Source of the DNA: Streptomyces sp. NBC_00582
GTDB lineage: Bacteria > Actinomycetota > Actinomycetes > Streptomycetales > Streptomycetaceae
DNA length: 64,000 nt
Assembly: GCF_036345155.1 (NCBI RefSeq)
Contig: NZ_CP107772.1
Location: 7,998,001 to 8,062,000, forward strand
Direction of reading: 5' to 3'
Made by a program: the position numbers and the translations under genes. The number at the start of each line of letters is the position of its first letter. Position 1 is the first letter of the stretch. The notes beneath the pieces were generated by a model, which worked only from the letters and a program-made list of their open reading frames with translations, did no database searches and had not been told where the DNA came from. This document shows, piece by piece, positions 16,330-25,075 of this stretch.

Positions 16330-16427
16330 CCTGGGTACTTGTCGTTTCTCACCCTTCTCGTTTCTGTCGTTCGACTTCCTTGATTTGGCACTGACTTGAT
16401 TATTCGTTGCGTCTTACGGAGCGTCTC

Positions 16428-17240
16428 ATGACCGGGCAGGACCCGACCCCCGCCGTCGAGATCGACACCGGCAAGCCCCATCCCGCGCGGATGTACGACT
16501 GGTACCTCGGAGGCAAGGACAACTACCCCGTCGACGAGGCCATGGGCCGCCAGATGCTCGCGCTCGACCCGCGCGTGCCGGTGATGGCACGAGTCAACCG
16601 TGCCTTCATGCACCGCGCCACACGCTGGCTGGCCGGGAACGGCATACGCCAGTTCCTGGACATCGGCACGGGCATCCCCACCGAGCCCAATCTCCACCAG
16701 GTCGCCCAGGAGATCGCCCCGGACGCCCGCGTGGTCTACTGCGACAACGACCCGATCGTGCTCGCCCACGCGGCGGCGCTGCTGCGCAGCACACCCGCAG
16801 GCGTCACGGAGTACCTGCAGGCGGACGTCCGTGATCCGGCCACCATCCTCGAGGGGGCCGGCAAGGTCCTGGACCTCGGCCGGCCGGTGGCCCTGTCGCT
16901 GGTCGCGCTGCTGCACTTCATCTCCGACGAGGACGGCGCGCACGAACTCGTCGACCGGCTGCTCGCCGAGCTCCCCTCGGGCAGCTACCTGATGATGACC
17001 CACGCCACCGCCGACTTCACCCCGGAGGAGTCCGCGGCGGCCACGGAGAAGCTGAAGGCGGCGGGCGTCACGCTGGCTCTGCGCTCCCGCGAGGAGTTCG
17101 GCCGCTTCTTCGACGGCCTCGAGCTGGTCGACCCGGGCGTGGCGGTCGTACCCGACTGGCACCCCGAGCTCGGCGAGCCGGTCCCGGGGCAGGACGACGG
17201 GGTCATCCCGGGCTACGGGGCGGTGGCCCGCAAGCCGTGA
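16428..17240 (+). CDS. DUF574-family SAM-dependent methyltransferase
   Basis: 270 residues from the ATG at 16428 behind ACGGAG; an upstream ATG at 16407 has no ribosome site. The N terminus carries the family signature KPHPARMYDWYLGGKDNYPVDE. The SAM-binding loop is LDIGTGIPTEPN, followed by VVYCDNDPIVLAHA and LLHFISDEDGA. These abundant Streptomyces methyltransferases have no firmly assigned substrate and often sit near DUF397/XRE genes. The short AT-richer spacer at 16330-16427 probably carries its promoter. Confidence 0.9.
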   Translation: MTGQDPTPAVEIDTGKPHPARMYDWYLGGKDNYPVDEAMGRQMLALDPRVPVMARVNRAFMHRATRWLAGNGIRQFLDIGTGIPTEPNLHQVAQEIAPDARVVYCDNDPIVLAHAAALLRSTPAGVTEYLQADVRDPATILEGAGKVLDLGRPVALSLVALLHFISDEDGAHELVDRLLAELPSGSYLMMTHATADFTPEESAAATEKLKAAGVTLALRSREEFGRFFDGLELVDPGVAVVPDWHPELGEPVPGQDDGVIPGYGAVARKP

Positions 17241-17250
17241 CCCGGACCGG

Positions 17251-17967
17251 TCAGAACCAGGTCATCATGCGCCGTGGGGCGTCCACCAGACGGCTCACGG
17301 CGACGATCGCCAGCGGCGGCTGCTCCGCCTCCCGGCGTTCGAGATGCAGCCCGTAGTAGATCTGTTCGATCGACGGCGGTCCGACCGCGAGATTGCGCCG
17401 GACCGCCGCCGCGGGTGACTCCTGCCCCGTCTCCACGAGGTAGGCCGCGGCCATCGTGCCCGTACGGCCCACTCCGGCCCCGCAGTGCACGAACACCTTC
17501 CCGGGCGCCTGCGCGACGGCCGTCAGGAACCGCCGCACCTGCTCGGGCCTCGGCGTCTGCCCGTCACGGATGGGCAGCCGCACGACGGTCAGCCCGGCAT
17601 TCCGCGGTTCCGCGAGCCGGGACGCGCTCAGGTCCTCGGCGCGCAGGTCGACGACCGTGGTGAAACCCAGGCCCGCCAGCGCGCGATAGCCGGCCGGGGA
17701 CGGCGCCGCGCCCCGCCACAGCCTGCCCTTGGCGTCCACCGGCTGGAAGTGGTGGATGCCCTGTACGGCATGGGTCCCCGCCGGTGCCGGCGTCTCCTCC
17801 CGCACCCAGTACGACGCCGCCGCGACGCCGCCCGCACCGACCGCCCACAGGGCGAGGTAACCGATGACGACGGCGATCAGGACGCGCAGCACACGCCGGG
17901 TGACGGGGCGCTTGCGCAGGGCGGGGTGAGGAGCGGGAGGGGGTGGGGGAGCGGTGAGGACAGCCAT
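17251..17967 (-). CDS. Membrane-anchored tyrosine/dual-specificity phosphatase
   Basis: 238 residues. A Pro-rich cytosolic start and one transmembrane helix (about 28-50) precede an extracytoplasmic or membrane-tethered phosphatase domain. The catalytic loop HCGAGVGRTG has nucleophile Cys162 and Arg168, and the general-acid strand is near RLPIRDGQTP. It would dephosphorylate proteins, phosphoinositide-like lipids or other phosphates. The topology is unusual in that the anchor is N-terminal. It stands alone, convergent with the methyltransferase. Confidence 0.85.
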   Translation of the reverse strand: MAVLTAPPPPPAPHPALRKRPVTRRVLRVLIAVVIGYLALWAVGAGGVAAASYWVREETPAPAGTHAVQGIHHFQPVDAKGRLWRGAAPSPAGYRALAGLGFTTVVDLRAEDLSASRLAEPRNAGLTVVRLPIRDGQTPRPEQVRRFLTAVAQAPGKVFVHCGAGVGRTGTMAAAYLVETGQESPAAAVRRNLAVGPPSIEQIYYGLHLERREAEQPPLAIVAVSRLVDAPRRMMTWF

Positions 17968-18092
17968 GTGCGACCGGGGGGACTAGGGGACGTGGGCGCT
18001 CTGGCATGGTAGCCCCGTACACCCTTGTCCGTCTTGTCCGTGTACGCATGCATATATGGACCGTATGTCCGTCCGGCAGGCGCAACGGACGG

Positions 18093-18145
18093 CTCAGTCC
18101 GTCTCGGTCGTCTCAGTCCGTCTCGGTCGTCTCAGTCGTCGTCCG
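18093..18145. repeat. 19-bp tandem repeat at the end of the membrane-protein gene
   Basis: CTCAGTCCGTCTCGGTCGT occurs twice (18093-18111 and 18112-18130), followed by a shorter third start. It overlaps the 3' end of the minus-strand gene ending at 18132. The spacer before it (about 18050) contains an unusually AT-rich CATATATGG stretch that may be the phosphatase promoter. Confidence 0.6.
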
Positions 18146-19175
18146 CGTCCGCGTCGCCGATGCCGACGACCGTGAGGTGGGCACGCTCCAGCGTGGCGTC
18201 CTCCAGGCAACCGGTCAGCCGCAACCGGTCGTGCTCGGTCAGCGCGGGCCGTACCGTCCCGGCGTACAGGCCGCCGCCGAGGTCCCCGAGCGTCGCGTGA
18301 CGCAGCGGCACGGACGTGGAGTCCCGGCAGCGCTGCCAGACCTGCTGGGCGGCCAGCGACCGGCGGGCCGCCGTCCTGTCCCCACCCCGCATGTCGACCC
18401 GGACGATCACGGAGGTCGCCTCGTTCCGGTTCTCCTTCTCCTCCCGCGTCTGCGTGAGCTGCGCGATCCCCACGACCAGTCCGGCGAGCAGGGCGGCGCA
18501 GAGGACGTAGACCCCGGCCACGCGCACGCGACGGCCACGGGTGGGCGGGGCGCCGCCCGGGAGGGGGAGGTCGTCCGGGTCGTCCGGGTCGTCCGGGTCG
18601 TACGGGTCGTCCGGGTCGTACGGGTCGTACGGGTCGTACGGGTCGTACGGGCCCGGGGTGTACGGGTCATGCCGGGCGTACGGGTCGTACGGGCTGCTGG
18701 GGTTGTCGGGGCCCGCCGGATCGGGCGCCGTGAGGACGGCCAGCCGACCGGCCAGTCGGCGCTCCGCCGGTCGAGAGGTGGCGGACGCGATCCGCTGGAC
18801 CAGCCAGGCCAGCCCGGACAGCAGGACACCGGTGACCATGAGAACCGGTACGAAGACGTACCTACGGTCGGCGGGGTCCTCCAGCCATCGGAACCGCGTC
18901 CCGTCCCGCTCGGCGGCGGGCTGCCGGAGCCGGGCCAGCACGTCCTCCTGCCGCGCGTCCGCCTCGCGCCGGCGCCGTTCGGTGGCGCGCAGCCGCTCCT
19001 CGATACGGGCCAGCCGCCCCAGCAGGACGACGCCGAACAGCATGACCTCCACGACCAGCAGCAGCACTCCGCAGATCAGGGCCCGCTGCCACTGCCACCA
19101 GTACAGATAGAGCACGAGATAGGTGCCCGCACCGGCGGCGGCCAGCCCGGCGAAGACGAACGCGACCCTCCTCAC
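18132..19175 (-). CDS. Membrane protein with Asp-Pro-Tyr repeats, function unknown
   Basis: 347 residues starting at a GTG that overlaps the upstream phosphotransferase-like gene's stop by 4 nt. There are four hydrophobic helices: two near the N terminus (about 3-55), one near 107-127 and one near 225-245. Between the last two lies a low-complexity stretch of repeated DPYDP and DDPYD units. A coiled-coil segment rich in Arg/Glu follows the second helix. No enzyme motif is visible. Coupling implies it works with the phosphotransferase-like protein, perhaps as its membrane partner. Confidence 0.75.
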   Translation of the reverse strand: MRRVAFVFAGLAAAGAGTYLVLYLYWWQWQRALICGVLLLVVEVMLFGVVLLGRLARIEERLRATERRRREADARQEDVLARLRQPAAERDGTRFRWLEDPADRRYVFVPVLMVTGVLLSGLAWLVQRIASATSRPAERRLAGRLAVLTAPDPAGPDNPSSPYDPYARHDPYTPGPYDPYDPYDPYDPDDPYDPDDPDDPDDLPLPGGAPPTRGRRVRVAGVYVLCAALLAGLVVGIAQLTQTREEKENRNEATSVIVRVDMRGGDRTAARRSLAAQQVWQRCRDSTSVPLRHATLGDLGGGLYAGTVRPALTEHDRLRLTGCLEDATLERAHLTVVGIGDADADDD

Positions 19176-21292
19176 GGCCCGTCCTCCACCAGCCGTACGT
19201 CACCCGTGGTCCCGTCGACCGTGAGCCGGGAACCGGGCGGGAAGCGGCGTACGGCGTCGCCGGCCCCGACGACCGAGGGCAGCCCGAACTCCCGGGCCAG
19301 GACCGCCAGATGCGACAAGGGGCTGCCCGTCTCGGCGACCAGGGCGGCGAGACCCGGCAGCAGCGGGGCCAGCGCGGGATCCAGGCTGCGTACGACGAGC
19401 ACCGGGTCGTCGGGCCGGACGCCCGTCCCGTCCCAGACGGTCCCCACGGCACGTCCCCCGGACACGCCCCGCCCGCCGGCGTCCTCGCCGGCACGCCGCT
19501 CGGCGACCACGACCCCGCCCGCCGCCGGCCGGAACGCGTCCGGCAGCGGGGGAGAGGCGGCACGCGGCACGCGCGCGTGGAGATCGTCGGGCAGCGGCCC
19601 GCCGTCGAGCGCCGCGCCGAGCTCCCGCCAGCGCAGCAGCGCCACGTCCCGCACCGCGACCCCCACCCGCCGCGCCGCCTCCCGCACAAGCCGGACCTGC
19701 AGCTCCTGCACCCAACGGATCCGAAGCCGCAGCGCCTCGCGGGCCGGGAGAACGGGGATCCCGCCGGGGAGGGGGAGCGGTGGGGGCGCGGCCCTCGCGG
19801 GCAGGGACTGCCCGGGCTCGCCCAGACGCGCCGCGCGTGTCCGTGACGGCCGTTCCCGGTCTTCGAGGCTCGGGGCCGTGAGAGCCAGGATCACCGGGTG
19901 CGCGGCGACCGCGGCGTCGTCGCGGACGCCCCGCGCGCGGGCGGCGGCCAGGGCGGTCAGCGCCGCGCCGGCCGCGGTGCGGCTTGCGCCGGACTCCCGT
20001 AGGAGGGCCCCCGCGAGGGCCTCCTGGGCGTGCAGCGACACCAGGGCCCGGCGGGTCCACCGCAGCTCGGCGGCGAGCCCGGGAGCGGGCAGCACCGAGG
20101 GCGCGGGGATCCGGACCAGCCGGCGGTCGACATCCGCGACCAGGTCCCCGGCCAGACCCGGCAGCGCCCCGGCCAGCCGGCCGACCCGCCAGGCCGCCGC
20201 GAGCCGGCGCGCGCCCGGCGCCGGATTGAGCAGCACCAGCCACCGGTGCGCGGGCGGGACCACACCCAGCAGCCGCAGATCCGCGGCCGCGCGCCCCCCG
20301 ACCGTGGTGACCACCGGTACGGTCCGCAACAGCCGACGCGGTGCGCTGCCCGTGATGTCGAGGGCGGCGGCGAGCCCGCGGGCCATGGGCGTCACCCACA
20401 GATCCTCCTCCAGCGGCGCCAACTGCTCCGGCAGGGTCTCGGCGACCGGCCCCGGCCCGAGCAGCCGGGCCCCGCGCGGCGGCCGTACCGCCATCGCCGT
20501 GATGGGGCGGCTCTGGAACAGCCACAGCCGCCCCTCCGCGTCGAAACCGAACTCGATGTCCTGCGGCCCGCCGAAGACCTTCCGCGCCCGCCGCGCGAGC
20601 CGCGCCAACCGGACCAGCTCCCCGCGCGTGAGCAGCCGCTCCGCCGCGTCGGGCTCGGTGCGCAGCAGCCGTCCGCGCCCGCCCAGCCAGTAGTGGGTAC
20701 CGGACTGCGCGCCGCCGACCAGGCTGTCCGGGCCGCCCCGCACCACGCTCACCAGCATCCGGTCGGCACGCCCCCCGACCGGGTCGGCACCGAACAGGAC
20801 CCCGCCCACGCGCGCGGTGAGCATCGGCTGCACCAGCACCGCCATGGGCGCCGTGGCCCCGTCGGACCGGTGCGCGGAGTCGAGCACGGCCGTCACGGCC
20901 GTACGGAAAGCGGGCCATCCCCGCACGTCGAGCACCGAGGCGAACCGGCCCGCCAGCGAGGAGTCCTCGGTGTCCTCCCGCGGCGACGAGGACCGCACGA
21001 CGAGCGGGCGGCTGCCACCGTCGGACAGCTCGTCCCAGGCGCGCCACAGGGCGACCGGATGCCCTCCCGCATTCTGCGGGATCACGAACCCGGGGAGTAC
21101 GGGCAGTCCGGCGCGGGCCGCACGGGCGAGGTTCGCGGCCTTGGACCCCACCACGCGGGGGAGAGCGGCGCCGGGATCCTCCAGGGGGACGGTGGCCGGG
21201 CCATGGGCTCCCACCGGGCCGGGGGCGACCCCGCTCCGGGAGCCTTCCCCGCCGTGGGCACCGTCTCCGTGACGTTCGTCGAGCGTCGTCAT
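19172..21292 (-). CDS. PEP-synthase/rifampicin-phosphotransferase-like enzyme
   Basis: 706 residues from the ATG at 21292. The N-terminal 270 residues are a PEP/pyruvate-dikinase ATP-binding domain (GSKAANLARAARAGLPVLPGF, RSSSPREDTEDSSLAGRF, LWLFQSRPIT). A long middle region follows. The C-terminal swivelling domain has the phosphohistidine motif TGSPLSHLAVLAREFGLPSV (His about 659). There is no C-terminal PEP-binding barrel, so the layout matches rifampicin phosphotransferase rather than true PEP synthase. It likely phosphorylates a small molecule from ATP; the substrate is unknown. Confidence 0.82.
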   Translation of the reverse strand: MTTLDERHGDGAHGGEGSRSGVAPGPVGAHGPATVPLEDPGAALPRVVGSKAANLARAARAGLPVLPGFVIPQNAGGHPVALWRAWDELSDGGSRPLVVRSSSPREDTEDSSLAGRFASVLDVRGWPAFRTAVTAVLDSAHRSDGATAPMAVLVQPMLTARVGGVLFGADPVGGRADRMLVSVVRGGPDSLVGGAQSGTHYWLGGRGRLLRTEPDAAERLLTRGELVRLARLARRARKVFGGPQDIEFGFDAEGRLWLFQSRPITAMAVRPPRGARLLGPGPVAETLPEQLAPLEEDLWVTPMARGLAAALDITGSAPRRLLRTVPVVTTVGGRAAADLRLLGVVPPAHRWLVLLNPAPGARRLAAAWRVGRLAGALPGLAGDLVADVDRRLVRIPAPSVLPAPGLAAELRWTRRALVSLHAQEALAGALLRESGASRTAAGAALTALAAARARGVRDDAAVAAHPVILALTAPSLEDRERPSRTRAARLGEPGQSLPARAAPPPLPLPGGIPVLPAREALRLRIRWVQELQVRLVREAARRVGVAVRDVALLRWRELGAALDGGPLPDDLHARVPRAASPPLPDAFRPAAGGVVVAERRAGEDAGGRGVSGGRAVGTVWDGTGVRPDDPVLVVRSLDPALAPLLPGLAALVAETGSPLSHLAVLAREFGLPSVVGAGDAVRRFPPGSRLTVDGTTGDVRLVEDGP

Positions 21293-21989
21293 CGACACCC
21301 TCCAGGACCGACCGCCAACAGGGGGGACGCGCGGGATGGGCCCTGCGCCTGACGGCGGAACGAAGGATGGGGTGGACCACTGCCGCTCCGGCCGGACACC
21401 GGCCCGGATCCGGGCACGACGGCAGCACACCTCCTGTTCCGATGATCCCACCGCTGGTCCGATCCCCGCAGCCCGTAAGCCACTTTTCGGACACCAGGGC
21501 GGAGGGTGCGGGGCCCCCGCGCAGGGGCCCGCGCACCCCGCCCGGCGGTCCGTCCGTGGACGGCGTGCGAAGCCCCCTCCTCGGGCCCGAGACGCCCCGC
21601 GACGCCTCACCCGCCGCCCAGCGCCACGTCGCACCCCCGGCGGCGGCAGAACCTCGCACAGGGCCTCCAACGCCACCCCGTACGTATGCTCCGAGGGCGC
21701 CGCACACCCGACGACCAGCCCTCCCCACCGAGGCCGTCGCCCCCGACGCCGCACGGACCCGGCTCCGGGCGGCCCCTGGCAACGGGCAAGGCACTCCGGG
21801 CGGCCCCTGGCAACGGGCAAGGCGCTCCGGGCGGCCCCTGGCAACGGGCAAGGCGCTCCGGGCGGCCCCTGGCAACGGGCAAGGCGCTCCGGGCGGCCCC
21901 TGGCAACGGGCAAGGCGCTCCGGGCGGCCCCTGGCAACGGACAAGGCGGCGGGCACGGACGAACGGGAGTGACCCGTGCGGCGCTGCCG
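21293..21989. other. 697-bp intergenic region with no convincing gene
   Basis: The stretch lies upstream of the phosphotransferase-like gene and downstream of gltD, both on the minus strand. Its left third should contain the phosphotransferase promoter. Its right third is a tandem array of 31-bp units. Open frames here are GC-driven and cross the array in different frames, so I assign none. Confidence 0.6.
21763..21948. repeat. 31-bp tandem repeat, six copies
   Basis: Six adjacent units start every 31 bp at 21763, 21794, 21825, 21856, 21887 and 21918. The core is GGGCGGCCCC then TGGCAACGGGCAAGGC. Copies are nearly identical; the first differs by one base and the last by one. The period is not a multiple of three and no spacers intervene, so it is neither coding nor CRISPR. 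Confidence 0.92.
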
Positions 21990-23477
21990 TTAGACGCTCA
22001 TGGGCCGGTCGTACGGCGATATCGGCGCCGGCAGCCGTGAACCGCCCGACAGCAGACGGTCCACCGCCGCCGCCACCGCGCGCCCCTCCGCGATCGCCCA
22101 CACGATCAACGACTGCCCGCGCGCCGCGTCCCCGGCGGCGAACACACCGGGGACGTTCGTCGCGAAGTCACCGTCCCGCGCGATCGTGCCGCGCGGATCC
22201 AGCGCCAGCCCCAACTGGTCCACCAGCCCGTCCTCCCGGTCCGGCCCGGAGAAACCGAGCGCCAGCAGCACCAGATCCACCGGCAGCACCCGCCCACTGC
22301 CCGCCACCGGCCGACGCCGCGCATCGACCTCGACCAGATGCAACGACCGCACCCGCCCGCCCTCGTCGCCGGTGAAACGGAGCGTGGAGGCCGCGAACAG
22401 GCGCGCGTCCGCATCGGCCGCCGGCGCGCTCCGAAGATCACGCGCCTCCTCGTGCGCGGCCGACAACCGGTAGATCTTCGGATACGTCGGCCAGGGGTCC
22501 ACGTCCTCGTCGCGCTCCACACCGGGCTGGGCGTAGATGTCGAGCTGCGTCACCGAGGCCGCACCCTCGCGGACCGCCGTCCCCAGACAGTCCGCCCCGG
22601 TGTCCCCACCGCCCACGATCACCACGTGCTTGCCCGCGGCGGACATCGGCGAGACCTCCAGATCGCCCTCGCACACCCGGTTCGCCAACGGCAGATACTC
22701 CATCGCCTGATGTATCCCGGCCAACTCCCGCCCCGGTACCGGAAGTTCCCGCCAGGCCGTCGCCCCGGTGGCGATCACCACCGCGTCGTAACGCGCCCGC
22801 AGCTCCGACGCCCCCACGTCCCGGCCCACCGCCGTCCCCGTACGGAACCGGGTCCCCTCGGCGATCATCTGCTCGACCCGCCGGTCCAGATGATGCTTCT
22901 CCATCTTGAACGCGGGGATGCCGTACCGCATCAGACCACCGATCCGGTCGTCCTTCTCGTACACGGCGACCGTGTGCCCGGCCCGCGTGAGCTGCTGCGC
23001 CGCGGCCAGCCCGGTCGGACCGGAACCGATCACCGCCACCGTCTTCCCCGAGAGCCGGTCCGGCGGGCTCGGCGGCGCGAACCCCTCGGCCCAGGCCCGG
23101 TCGGCGATCGCCACCTCCACGTTCTTGATGGTCACGGCGGGCTGGTTGATGGCGAGGACGCATCCCGCCTCGCACGGCGCCGGACACAACCGCCCGGTGA
23201 ACTCGGGGAAGTTGTTCGTCGCGTGCAAGCGGTCGCTCGCCGCCCGCCAGTCCTCCCGCGACACCAGGTCGTTCCACTCGGGGATCAGATTGCCGAGCGG
23301 ACACGCGTCATGACAGAAGGGGACGCCGCAGTCCATACAGCGGTCCGCCTGCTTGCTGACGATGGGCAGAAGCGCCCCGGGGACGTACACCTCGTCCCAG
23401 TCCCGGACCCGCTCCTCGACCGGCCGACGGGGCCAGTCCTGGCGGGGGGTGGTCATGAATCCCTTGGGATCGGCCAT
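21990..23477 (-). CDS. gltD: Glutamate synthase small subunit homologue
   Basis: 495 residues from the ATG at 23477 (MADPKGFMTT) behind AAGGAAG. The N-terminal Cys clusters for Fe-S centres are intact (CMDCGVPFCHDACPLGN, then CPAPCEAGC). These are followed by the FAD-binding GSGPTGLAAAQQL, NADPH-binding GGGDTGADCLGTA and C-terminal FAAGDAARGQSL. With GltB it passes NADPH electrons for glutamate formation. No gltB is adjacent, so it is either a second copy or feeds electrons to another partner. From memory, Streptomyces commonly has such a lone paralogue. Confidence 0.9.
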   Translation of the reverse strand: MADPKGFMTTPRQDWPRRPVEERVRDWDEVYVPGALLPIVSKQADRCMDCGVPFCHDACPLGNLIPEWNDLVSREDWRAASDRLHATNNFPEFTGRLCPAPCEAGCVLAINQPAVTIKNVEVAIADRAWAEGFAPPSPPDRLSGKTVAVIGSGPTGLAAAQQLTRAGHTVAVYEKDDRIGGLMRYGIPAFKMEKHHLDRRVEQMIAEGTRFRTGTAVGRDVGASELRARYDAVVIATGATAWRELPVPGRELAGIHQAMEYLPLANRVCEGDLEVSPMSAAGKHVVIVGGGDTGADCLGTAVREGAASVTQLDIYAQPGVERDEDVDPWPTYPKIYRLSAAHEEARDLRSAPAADADARLFAASTLRFTGDEGGRVRSLHLVEVDARRRPVAGSGRVLPVDLVLLALGFSGPDREDGLVDQLGLALDPRGTIARDGDFATNVPGVFAAGDAARGQSLIVWAIAEGRAVAAAVDRLLSGGSRLPAPISPYDRPMSV

Positions 23478-23589
23478 GGGCGTCTTCCTTGCGTACGCGT
23501 GGAACAGGCCGAGCGTCATCGGGCGGCACTCTTTCGGCCACGATACGTCCCGTACGTCACCCGCGCAGAGAGGCAGACGCCTGCTCTTT

Positions 23590-24081
23590 TCAGAGCAGAG
23601 CCACCGCGTACACGAGCGCCGCCGCCATCGAGGCGACCGCCCGCACATGGTTCCAGCGTGTCCACCCGCGCACATACACCGACCAGTACGCAGCGGCCTC
23701 CGGCCCTCCCGGCTCCAGCTTCCGCAGCGTCTCGTTGCGCGGCACGTTCGCCGTCACGGTCACCCCGAAGGCACCGACCAGGTACAGCGCGCTGCCCAGC
23801 AGCAGCGGCAGCGTCCCCTCGTCCGGCCACAGCAGGAACGTCACCAGGGCGATCCCCGCGCACAGCCCCGCCGAGCCCAGGAACAACACCATGAACACCG
23901 GCGTCATCGCCGACGCGTTGATCGCGTTCATCGCGGCCACGCCCTGCGCCGCCGGCAGCTTCGCGAGCCCCCGCATCACCAGCACCGAGAACCCGCAGAA
24001 CACCCCCGCCATCACTCCCGTCGTGACGGCGCCGAGCAGCGCGAGCATCGGATACGGTCCATCGGTCACTGTCACCGTCAA
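23590..24081 (-). CDS. DUF1772 (anthrone oxygenase-like) membrane protein
   Basis: 163 residues with four hydrophobic helices and the DUF1772 pattern: VFCGFSVLVMRGLAKLP early, NVPRNETL in the third loop and a WTRWNHVR segment before the last helix. Fungal relatives act as anthrone oxygenases in polyketide pathways; bacterial members are mostly uncharacterised. There is no polyketide context here, so the function is open. Single gene. Confidence 0.82.
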   Translation of the reverse strand: MTVTVTDGPYPMLALLGAVTTGVMAGVFCGFSVLVMRGLAKLPAAQGVAAMNAINASAMTPVFMVLFLGSAGLCAGIALVTFLLWPDEGTLPLLLGSALYLVGAFGVTVTANVPRNETLRKLEPGGPEAAAYWSVYVRGWTRWNHVRAVASMAAALVYAVALL

Positions 24082-24125
24082 CTCCCCGTGTCGTCCGAGA
24101 TCCTGCCCGCCCAGACTCCGTCACC

Positions 24126-24953
24126 TCAAGTGAAATGCCGTACATGATCCGTGACCGCGGGCGGGGGAGCCGATGTCTGCGGGGGAGCCGATGTCTGCGG
24201 GGGAGCCGATGTCTGCGGGGGAGCCGATGTCTCCGGGGGGGCCTCCCCCCTCCCCCTCCCCCTCCCACCCTCCCCGCCCTCCCGCCACTCCCGCAGCCGT
24301 CCCTCCACCCGCGCGGAGATCCGCCGTCTCGCCTCGTTGCGGGGCACACCGCTCATCAGCAGCTCGTCGTACGGCGTGTCCACATGCCGTACGGACGCCG
24401 CGACCGCCGAGACCACCGCGCCCTCGGACAACGCCCGCCCGGCGGCGCTACGGCCCACCCGCCCGCTGCCGCGCACCGAGGCGTGGGCCGCGATCTCCCT
24501 GGCCCGCTCCACCGGGCAGCCGGGCAGCAGACGCAGGATCTCCGCGGCGAACGTCTCCGCGAACCGCTCGTCCTCGACGGCCCGCCGCCGCGCGTCCCGC
24601 AGCCGGCGCCTACGCCGTGCCTCGGCGTCGGCGAGACACCGCTGCTCGGCCCGCGCGAGTCCCGCCTCCTCGACGAGGACGCCCTGCCGCTCGTAACGCC
24701 CCCTGCGCCGGTTGAACCGCACCACGACCGCCGACAGCCCGCTCTCCTCCCGTGATCTGCGGGTCAGCGCGGTGTCGCCGCGCGGCAGGAACACCAGATG
24801 CCCGAGGTCCGCGCAGTCCAGGCAGCGGCCCCCGCTCTCCTCCGGCACCAGCATCGGCTGGGGCCCCCTGCGGCATCCCGCACAGTACTTCCGCCGAAGC
24901 GGCTGCACGACGAGAAGATCGGCGCGGGGCGCGGGAGTTGCGAGTGCTGCCAT
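24126..24953 (-). CDS. DUF2293-type protein with Cys motifs and SAPPQT repeats
   Basis: 275 residues. The N-terminal region has a CxxC pair (KYCAGCRR) and a second one (RCLDCADLGH), a probable zinc site. An Arg-rich helix follows (ADAEARRRRRLRDARRRAVEDE). The middle resembles DUF2293 (LLPGCPVERAREIAAHAS..GSGRVGRSAAGR). The C terminus carries four identical SAPPQT-type hexapeptides encoded by exact 18-bp repeats. It may bind nucleic acid, given the zinc and basic character; function unknown. Confidence 0.75.
   Translation of the reverse strand: MAALATPAPRADLLVVQPLRRKYCAGCRRGPQPMLVPEESGGRCLDCADLGHLVFLPRGDTALTRRSREESGLSAVVVRFNRRRGRYERQGVLVEEAGLARAEQRCLADAEARRRRRLRDARRRAVEDERFAETFAAEILRLLPGCPVERAREIAAHASVRGSGRVGRSAAGRALSEGAVVSAVAASVRHVDTPYDELLMSGVPRNEARRRISARVEGRLREWREGGEGGRGRGRGEAPPETSAPPQTSAPPQTSAPPQTSAPPPAVTDHVRHFT
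24161..24232 (-). repeat. 18-bp repeat x4 in the DUF2293 gene tail
   Basis: GCGGGGGAGCCGATGTCT occurs four times in perfect tandem (24161, 24179, 24197, 24215). It encodes repeated Ala-Pro-Pro-Gln-Thr-Ser on the minus strand. Being in frame, it lengthens an unstructured tail. Confidence 0.92.
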
Positions 24954-25075
24954 GCAGGCCCTATTCCCGCTGGTGGGTGCGGTAGCACGTGTCCGTCGCG
25001 TCCGTTCCCGCCCGCGGGGCGCGAACCGCTGCCGGGTGGCGACTCCGACGCGTTCCGACCGCGGGCTGACGCATC

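Noticed and set aside
18006..20693. 895-codon open frame on the plus strand
   Set aside because: It spans antisense of two coupled minus-strand genes and is low complexity.
19172..21292. Calling the gene ppsA (PEP synthase)
   Set aside because: The PEP-binding barrel is missing and the length fits the rifampicin-phosphotransferase layout.
21763..21948. CRISPR array
   Set aside because: The 31-bp units are directly adjacent with no unique spacers, and no cas genes are nearby.
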